A DNA stretch of 64,000 nucleotides from positions 930,001-994,000 of the forward strand of contig NC_090773.1 in the NCBI RefSeq assembly GCF_001761485.1. The letters are read 5' to 3'. How positions within the stretch are numbered: the first letter of the stretch is position 1; each line of letters opens with the position of its first letter. Of the stretch, positions 30,383 through 41,227 are shown in pieces. A program made the position numbers and the translations under genes. The stretch comes from Yarrowia lipolytica (lineage: Eukaryota > Ascomycota > Dipodascomycetes > Dipodascales). The notes under the pieces are model-generated. The model made no database searches and was not told the DNA's origin. It saw nothing but the letters and a program-made list of their open reading frames with translations.

Positions 30383-32398
30383 TCACCGCTCTGACCACTG
30401 GGTAACGTCAACACGACTGGGTTGGCAACGAGGACCCGGAGGAGGTGTCACGGGCGCGAGATAGTATCCCTCCTTATTCGTATCCGTGGTAGCCATCTTG
30501 GGACTGTTAGAGCCAAACTTGTGGAATACACTGTGGGTGCGCTTCAGAGGACTGGCCTGTGGCGCCATATGCGAAGAAGCGGCAGACGTGGCGGCCGTCA
30601 ATGGAGACCGGGGCAGGGGGCAAATGATGCCTGACTGGTGGAACGCACCAAAGGGTCGGTTTCCGGCGTTCACTCCTGCCCGACCAGGGGAAGAGGACCC
30701 TGACTTGGAAGATATGGGGGGAGAGAGCGCCGAGTACGGGCCTCGAGGAGACGAGTGGCACACCTGCACAAGAAGCTCCTCGGAGATGCCGGGGTACTCC
30801 TGCTCGATAGACATGAGGTGGGAGAGGAGCTGTGCCCGCTTCTGATCAGGATACAGACTTGGAGAACGCTGAGGAGACTGATTCGGAGTGTACGGAGGGA
30901 ATGCATGCTGCTGAAAGGAGCGCAGGGAAGACTCTGCCTGAACAGGGATTGTCTGTAGCACAGTCGATACGGGCGACGAGGGAGGCGGAGTCTCGTATCG
31001 AGCCCTCTTCTCAGGGTGGTGAATCGACAGAGCAGTTGACAGGCTGGAATCCGGCCGAATCTCAATGTGGGAGATCCCTGGAGTTCGAGACACTCCGTTG
31101 AAGGGCTGGGGGTACTCCGAAAGTTGTTCCTTCTCCGCTTCCTTCCATCCTTCCTCGCCCTCGTCTCCCTCGGCTGCATCAGTGTAGGCTGTAGTAAATG
31201 TACTGGCCGAGGCGGCTGAAATGAGAGGACTGGGGGTGGTGGGAGCGTCACTGCTGAAGTCCCAGGCGGTCTGCTCTCCCTTGTATGGCGGGGCATTGAG
31301 AACGCGTTTCTGCGCAGGCTTCAGTTTGCGTACAAACTTGTGGTGCTGCTGGATGAGCGGAACCAGAATAGAGGGCCTTTTGGTAGTCCTCACAAACTTG
31401 AGAGTCAGAAGCTGGGTGGCCGACGAACGGCTGTCGGGGTCTTTGCACATGCACGCATCGATAAACTCCCTGAACAGCTCGGTAAACTGGTTCCCGTGAG
31501 GCAGACTGGGGCACTCTCTGTCTGGAATGACGGAGAGGGCTTTCATGGGAGAAAGACCCGAGAGGGGAGGTGAGCCGTCAGCCAGCTCGAGGGCGGTAAT
31601 TCCAAGCGACCAGATGTCAGCTTTGTAGTCGTATCCAGCCTTGCTGATCACCTCAGGTGCCATCCAGTAAGGAGTACCGACAAAGGACCTCATCTTTTTG
31701 ATGGACAGTCCCATCTCGCCAGAGACTCCAAAATCGGCCAACTTGACATCTCCCTCGGTCGTAAGCAGAATGTTGGCGGCTTTGATATCTCTGTGCACCT
31801 TTCTCTGTTTGTGCAGGTACTCGAGGCCTCGCAGCGTGTCTCTCATGACCACTGCAATATGGTCCTCTCGAAACGGCTGGCTCTTGATGAGATCGGCGCA
31901 CGAGCCGCCGCCACAATACTCCATGAGAATCCACAGAGTGTAGTCTCTGTTGTCCACCACAGAGCCGTAGTATTCGGTGATGAAGGGACATCTGAGAGAC
32001 GCCAGGAAGTTGACCTCGAGGGCGATTTCGTCGATATCGTCTTCCTCGTCCAGGTTCACCTGCTTAACAGCACACACCTGGTTGGTCTTTCGAATGCGGC
32101 CCTTGTACACCTTTCCAAACGAGCCCTTGCCCAGAACAACGTCCAGAGCAACCACTTCGTCGGGGTTGTGACACTTGGACAGCTCATCTTGGGTATCTGT
32201 GTCCAACACGTTGTCGCAGTAGCCGGTGACGTTGGCAGAGGACGGGTTTGCAGTGCTGTTTTTGGAAGAGTACGAGTAGGACACTCTCTGTACACTGTCA
32301 AAAAGCGGGAATCGAGAGCGGTGTTTTCGAAGCGGAGGAGACATGTTGATGGTTTGAAGGACAGTCGAAAAAGAAGCACTGGAGGAATGATTGGACAT
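30383..32398 (-). CDS. Ste20-like protein kinase, GCK/Sps1 group
   Basis: The 671-residue kinase has a catalytic domain at about residues 83-335. It shows the glycine loop GKGSFGKVYKG (90-100), catalytic Lys112 in AVKQV, HRDIKAAN with Asp204, DFG at 222-224, and GTPYWMAPE (241-249), the signature of Ste20-type kinases. The N-terminal position of the kinase domain, with a long Ser/Pro-rich tail carrying no visible CRIB domain, places it with germinal-centre kinases (yeast Sps1 and Kic1) rather than Ste20/Cla4. In yeasts these act in sporulation wall formation, polarity and the RAM network. I chose the first ATG (MSNHSSSASF); another lies 18 codons on (MSPPLRKH). Which paralogue it represents cannot be told here. 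Confidence 0.88.
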   Translation of the reverse strand: MSNHSSSASFSTVLQTINMSPPLRKHRSRFPLFDSVQRVSYSYSSKNSTANPSSANVTGYCDNVLDTDTQDELSKCHNPDEVVALDVVLGKGSFGKVYKGRIRKTNQVCAVKQVNLDEEDDIDEIALEVNFLASLRCPFITEYYGSVVDNRDYTLWILMEYCGGGSCADLIKSQPFREDHIAVVMRDTLRGLEYLHKQRKVHRDIKAANILLTTEGDVKLADFGVSGEMGLSIKKMRSFVGTPYWMAPEVISKAGYDYKADIWSLGITALELADGSPPLSGLSPMKALSVIPDRECPSLPHGNQFTELFREFIDACMCKDPDSRSSATQLLTLKFVRTTKRPSILVPLIQQHHKFVRKLKPAQKRVLNAPPYKGEQTAWDFSSDAPTTPSPLISAASASTFTTAYTDAAEGDEGEEGWKEAEKEQLSEYPQPFNGVSRTPGISHIEIRPDSSLSTALSIHHPEKRARYETPPPSSPVSTVLQTIPVQAESSLRSFQQHAFPPYTPNQSPQRSPSLYPDQKRAQLLSHLMSIEQEYPGISEELLVQVCHSSPRGPYSALSPPISSKSGSSSPGRAGVNAGNRPFGAFHQSGIICPLPRSPLTAATSAASSHMAPQASPLKRTHSVFHKFGSNSPKMATTDTNKEGYYLAPVTPPPGPRCQPSRVDVTQWSER

Positions 32399-33480
32399 TC
32401 CACGTTTAGCGAATGGATCGGTGGAGAGAAGTAAAACGTTCAAGTAGCTACAGTTCCGCAAGTAGGAGGGTTGTATTATGGGACAGGTTCGCACAAAGGC
32501 GCGCTGTTTAGATTAAGCTATTGTTTAGGTTGTCGTGTTGCGTACGTGCGTGTGACGTGACCGCGACGAGTTGTGTTGTAGAGCACAAAGGATGTAAAAA
32601 AACTCGAGTATGGAACTAAGGATCCATTTATTTGTAATTTTGGCGTTGATCGTACTTTTCGCAACTCGAATCAGACAATTCCTCATACTCTTGTCCCTGT
32701 GGTGATGTTGATCGGCACCCTCTCTGCATATCAATTACACCTCCTAAATTGGAACACGATAGCTCATCGTTCCAGAGAAAGTTTTCTTGGACACGTGAAA
32801 CCGGTGCGTATTCCAGTAGAAGCCAGATAATGACATGCCGAGGGACCAGTGGATCAGTTCACGTGACCATTTCAACCGACACAGCTCCGTGGTCTACAGT
32901 GTACATTTACAATACCTAGACGGAGATCCAGTCAAGGTACAGTGTACGGCACGTACTAGTAGACCCCCTTTACGAGGGCGTAGGAACAGCAGGACACACA
33001 CCCAAAGCCCAACTTCTCCGTAGAGAAAATGGCATACTCCATTAGAACCAGTGTCGAATTGCGAGTCCATAGCTGGACTTTTTATAGTCAGTTGTCTCAA
33101 AAGAAAGAAGTACTAATTGGTATCTTCTACTCGTCAGCGTAGCTACTAGTATCCAGGTGGTCACATCTCTTGAACTTACCACCCGCCTAATCAAGGGGGG
33201 CACACAAGTAGACTACATTATTATACACAATGTGCATCGTACCACGAGTACCTCAGATCTATGTATATCCGTGCTGACACCCTAGAGTGTATACCTATAG
33301 TGCTATACTAAACCTGGTAAGTAGAACCAGCGTAATTATATAACTGGCCTACAGTTTTCTCACAATGATACACAGGCAGCTCCAGTTTAGTTGTTAGACA
33401 TTAGTATTAATTAACATGGATAAATATCTACCTGCCACTCTAGTCGCAGTGGCAGTCCCGATGGCACCAGGGCCACCTTC
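32399..33480. other. Spacer
   Basis: This 1.1 kb stretch lies between the 5' end of the kinase gene and the 3' end of the ArfGAP gene. I see no gene, RNA or repeat here; a CACGTG word lies near 32860. Confidence 0.5.
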
Positions 33481-36400
33481 TTACTCATTCGCCCTCTCCA
33501 CCTTCTGCAATAGATACCGCTTGGCCTCCTCGGACAATGACACCTTGCCGCTCAGCTCAATGGAGGGTACCTTGGTGCCGTTGAGCAGCAGCAGCTCAGG
33601 AATGGCAAAATGCACAGGGTTGGCCCGCAGACTGTAGATCAACAAACCGTCGTTTACAGGCAGATTGATATCTGCGCCTGCAAACACGGCCCGCAGCAGC
33701 TCCAGCACATTATGGGCCACGATTGCATCGATCAGCGCCTGGTTGCCGTTCAGCGGAGCAGCGTACTTGCGCGAAACGTACTTGTTTTGGATGAAATGCT
33801 CTCTGTTTTTGACCAGCGTCGACTTGTCGCTAAGTTTGGCCTCGTAAATGTCATTGAGAGTTCGGTTGCACACCTGGCGAATCGCATCGATCACCGCCGG
33901 CGTGAAGTCGCGCGTGTCAAGCGTCAGGGACCGAACCTTAGTCACGTGTGAACCCAGCGACCGATGCACAGCCGAGCACTGCGTGCAGATGATCACCATG
34001 AGGTTCAGGGAGATCCACGTGACGCCCTGCGTCGACGCACAATCTGCACACGTGCTGTTGGATGGATCGATAGACACCGCCAACTTGTACACGTCCGGAG
34101 ACATGGGGCCCATCTGTGGAGGGGCCTGGCTCATTGAAGGGGGAGCGCCAGACCCGGGAATGGCTGTACCGGCAGAAGAACTCACCACTCGTCTCAAATG
34201 AGCCCCATTGTCCTTCAGAGGGGACCGGGATAATTCCCGCTGGGCCATTTGGGCAGACGACTCACGAGGAGGAGAAGAAACGTTTTCCAACGACGTACTG
34301 ATTGCTCCATTGATAGCAGCCACCCACGTGGCCAGATCATCCTCCGACGTGGCTTGGTACACCCGCTTGGTTTGGGGAGTGACAATCTCGAAACAGAACC
34401 GACGGTCTGAGTTTCGAGCTTCTCGACAAAGCGCCATTTTCAGGTCGATGGGAGTTCTGTTAGCCTCCAGCCCCTGCTTCCAGTTGCTGTACTCGGAGAG
34501 CCGTCCACCAGCGAGCACCACCCAATATTTGTGCCATCCAACCGTCTTTTTGTTGATGTTCTTGGTAGATGGGTCCATGGACCACAACAGGCCCTCTTTG
34601 TGCTCTGCCGAGTCAGGAGACAGCTCCTCAAAGCTGTGTTGCTGCTGCTGTTGCTGCTGCTGCTGTTGTTGTTGCAAATTCAGATGATCACTGACATCCT
34701 CAATGTATGAGTGACGTTTTGAGGGCTTTGGGGGCGAGTCGATGATCAGCGACTTGATATTCTGGGCTGTGGAACTGCCATTAGATGCAGAAGCGGAGGG
34801 TGTGAGATTGGGAAGAGCTGGAAGGCTAGGAACAGCAGACCGAGCACCCTGCATGCCTCCGAGTGAGGTATTGAGCCGGGGAATTGCTCGATTAGCGCCC
34901 TGAGAACGAGACCTGGTAGGTGCTCCGGGTCCGCTCATGGGAGTGGGAATGGGGATGGGTGTGGAGGAGAGATTGGGAGCTGTTGGAGCTCCAGCACCAA
35001 GGTTGTTGGTGCTGCCACTGTTGTTTGAATTACTGAGGGCTGCACTTAATGAAGGAGCCTGTGTGTTTTGCGCGCTGGGAAGAGTCGATTCGCCCGCCTC
35101 AATGCTTCTCTCGAGCTGCCGGCGTCGAATCTCCACGTCGGTTCTGCTTCTGGTCCAATCCTTGCTCGCCTGTTTTACATGATCCACCAGTCGGTCAATT
35201 TTGGGCTTGGACGCCTGAATGCCAGCCGATAGTGCCAGAAATCGCGCCAGCTGCTTCTCCTCGTTCTGAGAAATGCTCAGAGTCAGAGCCTGCATCTTTC
35301 GTCCTCCATGCAGGTCTGTGAGGTATGTAAAGTAGTCGAACCGCTTGAGTTCAAACGCCTTACGCTTGTCCTGGTACTTGGAATCTGACTTCGACGCCTT
35401 AGGAGGGGACTTTTGGCCCAGGTACCTGCTAAGCCACGAGTAGTATTCGCGCGACTCGTCGTCAAAGTCCTTCTTGTGGCCCTCGAACATTTTGATTTCG
35501 TTTTCGTAAAACTTTTTGAGCGGCGTTAGCACCAGCATCTGCAGATCGACATTGGACGAGTTAAGCCAGGCTGCGATCTGGACCCATTGCTCACACGTCG
35601 CCCCGGCAGCAACCTGGATGCCGTCAATATCCTTCATATAGTCCAGATAAAGCGTGTACTCTGTTGCGAGCTCCGATTGTCGCTCAGATACCACCACAGC
35701 CTGCTTGTAAAGCCGCTTGATGAGCGCCTTGAGAGATCGGGTCTTCTTTTCCAGCGACTGGATGGTGGCCCGAAAGACAGGTCCATCGTCTCCGTTCTGG
35801 ATCGGGACGTCAGCAGGACTGATGCTCTTTTCCAGCAGAGAATCGACGCTCTGTCCCAGGCCCTTGATTGCGTCCTGCTGTGACAGAGCCTGTGTCAGCG
35901 ACATGGGTTCTGCTAGTTTGAGGGGCGACGAGGCATCAAACACGTTAGTCTTTGGAGACCGTAGCGGCGACGTTGGCGATCCTGGAGAGGCGGATGCGGT
36001 TGAGTTGTATGTGATATCTGAAGATGGAGGTGTGAGGTTTGTGGAGGGGGAAGATCCTTGGGTAGCTGAAGAAGGCGATAAGGCAAGATTGGAGAGCTTT
36101 GACGTCACCTGTGGCGTTGTCGTCTGTGTATCCGCAAAGAACTTGAATTGGGCCAGCGTCCGTAGACTGTCTTGTCGTTTGTCGTACTCCACAAAACAGC
36201 AGTAGAGAGGTCCCTTACCCAGGTGATGTGATAGTTCCCATACAAACTCCATCTTTCCCGGAGTAAAGTCGCCGAGGAAGGCTACGTTGGACCGTGTGTG
36301 GATGTTGGGGTCGTGGAAGAACTCGTTGGTGATGAAGTGGTGCAATTCTTTGGGCGAGGACGCTGTGATGAGAGCTCCGCCTGAAATGCTGTCTGAAAGC

Positions 36401-36780
36401 TGGATACCGAACTGGGCGAGACACGTGGCATCTGGAGGCAGACGCACTCTCACCAGGAAGCGAGAGGGATCGTCTGGATCCTGCACAAAGTCGTTCGCCG
36501 TCGTCAGCACATTGCGAGTGTGGTCGGCAGAGGAAAGTAATAGTTGGCACAGCGGAGTAACGAGATGAGTAAGCACATCGACCTGCTCGTTGGGCTTTTG
36601 CGAAATGGCCAGCACACCGGAATTGCGCACGCTGGCCTGTGACACATTGTTGTTGGCGGCTATGGCCTTTGCTGACGACGAAGAGGTGCTCATGACGGAG
36701 ATGCGGTCGACCACAAACGCCGGATCCATGTAGCACGAGGTCCCGAGAGGGTCATCTGGTTTGGAGGGTACAGCTCCCAT
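33481..36780 (-). CDS. BAR-PH-ArfGAP protein, Csx2/Age1-like
   Basis: The 1099-residue protein looks like a GTPase-activating protein for Arf, acting in vesicle traffic. An Arf-GAP zinc finger begins near residue 910, with the pattern CX2CX17CX2C (CADC ... CTQC) followed by SAVHRSLGSHVTKVRSL. The 17-residue spacing matches yeast Age1 as I recall it rather than the usual 16. A PH domain lies at about 725-835 (GLLWSMD ... WHKYWVVLAGGRL ... WVAAINGAI). A helical BAR-like region lies at about 330-580. The arrangement resembles fission yeast Csx2 and animal ACAPs. The N-terminus, MGAVPSK, fits an N-myristoylation signal (Gly2, Ser6). A glutamine run sits near 700-716. The ankyrin-like repeats expected after the GAP domain are weak. 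Confidence 0.85.
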   Translation of the reverse strand: MGAVPSKPDDPLGTSCYMDPAFVVDRISVMSTSSSSAKAIAANNNVSQASVRNSGVLAISQKPNEQVDVLTHLVTPLCQLLLSSADHTRNVLTTANDFVQDPDDPSRFLVRVRLPPDATCLAQFGIQLSDSISGGALITASSPKELHHFITNEFFHDPNIHTRSNVAFLGDFTPGKMEFVWELSHHLGKGPLYCCFVEYDKRQDSLRTLAQFKFFADTQTTTPQVTSKLSNLALSPSSATQGSSPSTNLTPPSSDITYNSTASASPGSPTSPLRSPKTNVFDASSPLKLAEPMSLTQALSQQDAIKGLGQSVDSLLEKSISPADVPIQNGDDGPVFRATIQSLEKKTRSLKALIKRLYKQAVVVSERQSELATEYTLYLDYMKDIDGIQVAAGATCEQWVQIAAWLNSSNVDLQMLVLTPLKKFYENEIKMFEGHKKDFDDESREYYSWLSRYLGQKSPPKASKSDSKYQDKRKAFELKRFDYFTYLTDLHGGRKMQALTLSISQNEEKQLARFLALSAGIQASKPKIDRLVDHVKQASKDWTRSRTDVEIRRRQLERSIEAGESTLPSAQNTQAPSLSAALSNSNNSGSTNNLGAGAPTAPNLSSTPIPIPTPMSGPGAPTRSRSQGANRAIPRLNTSLGGMQGARSAVPSLPALPNLTPSASASNGSSTAQNIKSLIIDSPPKPSKRHSYIEDVSDHLNLQQQQQQQQQQQQHSFEELSPDSAEHKEGLLWSMDPSTKNINKKTVGWHKYWVVLAGGRLSEYSNWKQGLEANRTPIDLKMALCREARNSDRRFCFEIVTPQTKRVYQATSEDDLATWVAAINGAISTSLENVSSPPRESSAQMAQRELSRSPLKDNGAHLRRVVSSSAGTAIPGSGAPPSMSQAPPQMGPMSPDVYKLAVSIDPSNSTCADCASTQGVTWISLNLMVIICTQCSAVHRSLGSHVTKVRSLTLDTRDFTPAVIDAIRQVCNRTLNDIYEAKLSDKSTLVKNREHFIQNKYVSRKYAAPLNGNQALIDAIVAHNVLELLRAVFAGADINLPVNDGLLIYSLRANPVHFAIPELLLLNGTKVPSIELSGKVSLSEEAKRYLLQKVERANE
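34632..34676 (-). repeat. Polyglutamine-coding CAG/CAA tract
   Basis: About 15 mixed CAG/CAA codons run together within the ArfGAP gene just before its PH domain. Both glutamine codons are used, so the tract is interrupted at DNA level and should be fairly stable. Confidence 0.85.
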
Positions 36781-38658
36781 GGTGGCTCAAGGACAGGAAG
36801 TTAAGGAAACGGGCGCCTGTCACGATATTCTGGAGCGTGGTGATCAGTGTGGAGTGGGCCTCTCTGGGCTCGGTTTGGGTTTGTGTCGCACGAGTCACGT
36901 GAAGAGTTGGGAAGACCAAAAAGCTTGTTCTTTGTCTAAGAGAGAGAGTGTGAGTGTGTGAGTGTGTGGAGGCTGTGCAGCAGCTGCACTGTGTGAGTGC
37001 GAGTGCATATGATAGAGTAATTTTGGGGGAGAGGGAGGAAGAGATGAAAGATACTTGTGTGTAAAAATTAAAAGAACCAGTGTTTGTCTATCCGATGGCC
37101 TTTTGTGTACATTTGGGGATTTCATTGAGATTGAAATTACGCACTTTGATTGGAATTTCTACCGTGCACTTTGAGAGACTGCTTCGCAACTACCGTATGT
37201 CAGTACTTCGGGTAGCTATGCCGTATTGTCAGGTGTGGGGATACACACAAAGACAGAAATGGATGATGTCAATGGAATTACCGAGAGAGGTGCTGGTATC
37301 TTGTACTCGTACTTGTGCCGCTCAGCTGATTACTACACGACAATAAAAAGTTACAAGACTTTTTGGTGAATTTCACCCGTTTGTGGGTACACATAGTAGT
37401 GGTTGAAGTGAAGTATGTGTTCTCAAGTGTCAGTCAAGTGTCAGTCAAGTGTCAGTCAAGTGTCAGTCAAAGTATTATTGAAATTTACTTGACATTTTAG
37501 TTGTACATTTAGTTAGATATCAACACTTAATTACATGTCCATTATCTGACTAATCGCCCTGCAAATGAGACCATGGTCATCATAAACCGGCCAAAAAGAC
37601 ACCCACCACACTTTTGTTTATAGCTCCCTTTCTACACGGCAATATTGTGTCACTATCACGGTCTCCTGAAGTTGTTACTGGTGATCTTGGACTGGAATGT
37701 GAAAATATTATGGGCGGGAAATTATCCCTGGATATTATGACGGGAAAACACATCAGAAACCTGTCAGAAATGTGACAATGAACGAGACACTAAAATTACA
37801 TTGAAGGAGTTGATGAGATGTCTCATCTTGACCCTATGACACGCGCACAAGTGTCATCTTGTCGGAACCTGGCTCGCTAGTGCGGCTGAGTGGGTCCAGT
37901 GTGAGACACGGAGATCAGGACTTTTGCAGGCGTTTTGGATGGTAAGGGGTAGAAATGGTGTCGTGAGCTGGATTTCCATCAGATTCCGAGTCAATAGCAT
38001 TCGTCGTCGTCGTTACCAGCAATGTTTTTGCTGAGGGGGCGCTGATTACTACAACTGCAGCTACTTGTACTACGACTACGCATTGTTTCACGTCTTAACA
38101 GAGCATATACTACGAACGTGACCAGATAAAGAGGGACTGATTATAGCACGAGCGGGGGATCAGATTGCGGTACTACAATGTAGTAGTACGTACTTTGTGG
38201 AATTGACAACAGTAGAAAGTGTGCATCAGGATGTCAAACAAGTATCAAATCTCCCACTGGTGGAATCTCTTTACAATGTCCGAGCCATAGTCGAGTGTGC
38301 TACAGTGGTACGAGTATATGTCAACCATGGGTTAATTTCTGGTCTACATGTACCGGTGCTCCTACTAGCACGGGAATGATCCACATTCTACTGTTAGTAA
38401 TCAGACATTATGTGCAGAATCTACCAATATGTACGTAGTCTTACAGTAATGTATCGCACAGTTAACTCACCCAATATTCATCTCATTTGAATGGAAGCAA
38501 TGGAAATCGACTAAACCCTGGAAAGTAACACGGGTCTGTTATACAAGTTCTCTCTCACCGTTTCTGGATCATCATCAAACGGCTGCACTGCGATTGTCTG
38601 GATGATGCATGACATCAACGTGTGAAGGGTTCACACTCTCCGTCCCACTCTCAACCTC
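36781..38658. other. Spacer upstream of the ArfGAP gene
   Basis: No gene is supported. A CACGTG box lies at 36896-36901, about 115 bases upstream of the ArfGAP start, next to a GAGTGTGAGTGTGTG simple repeat (about 36940-36970). An 11-base tandem repeat lies at 37423-37470. Several TACTTGTAC-type words occur near 37300 and 38065. Confidence 0.5.
37423..37470. repeat. 11-base tandem repeat
   Basis: Four exact copies of TCAAGTGTCAG in tandem are followed by a partial fifth (TCAA). It lies in a spacer between the ArfGAP gene and the uncertain ORF at 38.7-39.1 kb, and no role is evident. Confidence 0.85.
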
Positions 38659-39063
38659 TCAACCACCGTAATTGCCCATGGGCGACTTTTTCTGCTGACT
38701 AACACCTAACAGTCGATATTTGCTCACAGGAACACTACATTGCGCGGGTACCAGACCCTGCAGACAGGCCTCAACTTTTGCAAAAGTGCTCAGGAATGCA
38801 TACAAAAGATATCGCCAGGAACCCGAGCTGTCGAAACAAAGAAAAAGAGGTGGCTGGTCGACCAGAAGCGTATATGGAACATCACCGCCATCGACTTTGC
38901 ATAGCCACTCTTTAGACATGCATCGTGCCTGCCGAAGCGAAAGTCTGTCTGATCCTAACATGAACGTGATAAAGACTTGCTGTTCGTGATAAACAAGCAG
39001 CGACTTGTCGGGGTTGGGGATCGCAATATCGCTCACCTGTCTATCGACAACGAAATGGAACAT
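38659..39063 (-). CDS. Uncertain ORF, unrecognised 134-residue protein
   Basis: From its ATG (MFHFVVDRQVSD) the frame is open for 134 codons and reads like real protein: IAIPNPDKSLLVYHEQQVFI, then GGDVPYTLLVDQPPLFLCFD and WRYLLYAFLSTFAKVEACLQ. Composition is mixed hydrophobic and charged, with no signal peptide or clear membrane span. Just upstream, a GTGAGTTT donor-like word follows GTGTTGGATTACG, so this could be part of a longer spliced gene or a relic of one. I do not recognise the family. It stands alone in a 4 kb spacer. Confidence 0.35.
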   Translation of the reverse strand: MFHFVVDRQVSDIAIPNPDKSLLVYHEQQVFITFMLGSDRLSLRQARCMSKEWLCKVDGGDVPYTLLVDQPPLFLCFDSSGSWRYLLYAFLSTFAKVEACLQGLVPAQCSVPVSKYRLLGVSQQKKSPMGNYGG

Positions 39064-40957
39064 TCTCACGTATTGAGGTCCAAACTCACCGTAATCCAAC
39101 ACTATCTACATGCGATATGAACATCACAATCTGCATCTAATTGCATCCCTAATACAAGCAGCAAAGATGGATTTCTGAAAAAGTGAGCTTGTGCCATGTG
39201 CTGATGGTAAGCGGTACTACTTGTACGGGTATAATGTAGCAAAATACAAACAGCAACCTGCAGTGCACCCAGCTACTATACAAATTAAATTGGCTTGCGA
39301 TCTGAAGTGACGTAACTACAACTAACAGCTAAAAGGAATTGATGGTCATTGTGAAACGACTAAGTCTGAGACATGGTACTCGTAGCAAAAGGGGTCATAT
39401 ACTCTTTTGGGGTATAATCACCTCGTGCCGAGCCCTAACCTGAGTGTTTAATGACATACGAGAGGGGTCTGAGGGGATGGGAGAAAAAGGACGAGACACA
39501 TGTTTCTAACCGTGCGACAGTGTTCGTGTAGTTCGTCATGGGCTTCCCAATCGACCCTGTTACACAACCAAAAAGCTCACCGCCAACTTGCTATGTCGTT
39601 GCACGCTCTCTTCTCACTACAATCATCTTAGTTCGTCTCCATCTCTACCCTCAGCAACGTAACTGCCAACCACGGATATGAACTGTGTTTAATGAGCGAT
39701 GCAAAAAGTAATGTTGTTTGAGCTGACACGAGCGGGCTCCATTATTAATGGTGACTGTGCTGAAACAGTATGTGGCCGCTTAACCTGTGATGCTGCATCT
39801 GCCACCTTACAAGTAGACCAGGACCAGAGATCCACTCGCCAAAGAACAACTGGGTCCACGGATCTTGTTTGTACTGTAACCTCGGCAACCTCCACTCTCT
39901 CCAACTCTACATATACTGGTTTCTCGGATCTAGATCACATGACTTTGGGTTGGACTTTGCGATTTAGTACCATGACCAGCTAGCGAAGTTTGGACCTGAT
40001 AACCTTGCGATAATACACTGTTGGAATGCAAAGCGCAACCAGCGCGGTGAAGGTGGGGGGTGAGCTGCGAGCCTACGGGGTTGCAGTTGCGCTGGTGCCG
40101 TTTCTGAGGCATTAAGCCCTGTCTAAAGGTTGGCAGTGGTGGATACAGGCAGGTATCCGGGGCTACTCTTGCCAGACACGCTAAACCGGTGGCGAAACCG
40201 ATTCCAAATAACCACAGACCCTAACTGTGTGTCGCCGTGTCGTCTGACTAAGTCCTTGGGGGCACTGTGATTGGCCTGAGCCATTCAATGTTAGATTATA
40301 GAGAGCCCAAGATAATAATATTCTAGCATGGAAACAACAGTAGCCACAGCAACAGCCAGGAGTTGCGCAACTTGAGACCGAAATCAAGCCATTCTTCACT
40401 CAATGAGATTCGCCACTACCGGTGAAAATCACACTACCGCTCACTAGCTTCGGTGGTAGTACGATCTACAGTTGGTACACAAAGGGAGTCAACAAAACAG
40501 CCGCTAAGAAGAACTAGGAGGCAAAAAGCACACTGCTCAAGACATACTAAAGTGTGCAGTAGAGCCAGGACCCCAAGCACTCCACAATCTCGTCCTGTTG
40601 GACCTACTCACACGAGCCAAGCCGCATTGTCGGCAAGAGTACCCATTTCAGATCATGTATTGTATGGCAAGAGTGCATTACATTGTGTCGTAATAGATAC
40701 CGCAAAGTCAATATACTCACGCCATTCATGCTCGATTGGAATGTTCCAGCATTCTCTGTACGTGCTGTACAGTGATACGCGTTTCAGAAATGCTACAATA
40801 GGCATACTGGGCAACTACAGGTCGCAACTGCTACAATTCAACTATCAATATCGCTTGCAATTCTATACATTACAAATTAGTGCATGGTGCTTTTCTAATA
40901 ATAATAAATGATTAATGATGCTGATCCTGAGGGTTGTCCAAGTCTGGTACAATCCGC
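39064..40957. other. Spacer, nothing recognised
   Basis: I see no supported gene in this 1.9 kb stretch. A small inverted repeat (GGATAC-AGGCAG-GTATCC) lies near 40140-40158. Confidence 0.45.
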
Positions 40958-41227
40958 TTAGAGGATGAGAGCAACGGCACCAGCAACGGCGGCACCGACA
41001 ATGCCAGCGTTGGCAATGGAGTAGGAGGCACCGTTCTCGTTGTGGTTGGAGGGCTTGGCGGAAGAGTTGCCGGAGGTGGAGTTGCCTCCAGCGGCGGCAC
41101 CGGAGGTACCGTTGTGGCCACCGACGACGGCGCCACCGGTGGTGGCAGCGGCACCAGCGGTACCGTTCTTCTGGGCAACGGCAACAGCGGCGACGGAGGC
41201 AAGGATGAGGGCGGAAGAGAACTGCAT
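40958..41227 (-). CDS. Tiny GPI-anchored-like cell-surface protein
   Basis: The 89-residue protein begins with a signal peptide (MQFSSALILASVAAVAVAQ). A Gly/Ala/Ser/Asn-rich middle follows with N-glycosylation sites (NGT, NST, NSS), and a hydrophobic tail (GIVGAAVAGAVALIL) suits GPI attachment. The mature peptide would be only about 45 residues. Codon use is like highly expressed genes of the window, with GCC, ACC, GGT and AAC dominating. Its leader peptide resembles that of ECM33 (both begin MQFS, then A/L-rich, then AQ). Similar tiny Ser/Gly-rich GPI proteins are common in yeasts and may be wall fillers or spacers. No family is assigned. Confidence 0.75.
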   Translation of the reverse strand: MQFSSALILASVAAVAVAQKNGTAGAAATTGGAVVGGHNGTSGAAAGGNSTSGNSSAKPSNHNENGASYSIANAGIVGAAVAGAVALIL

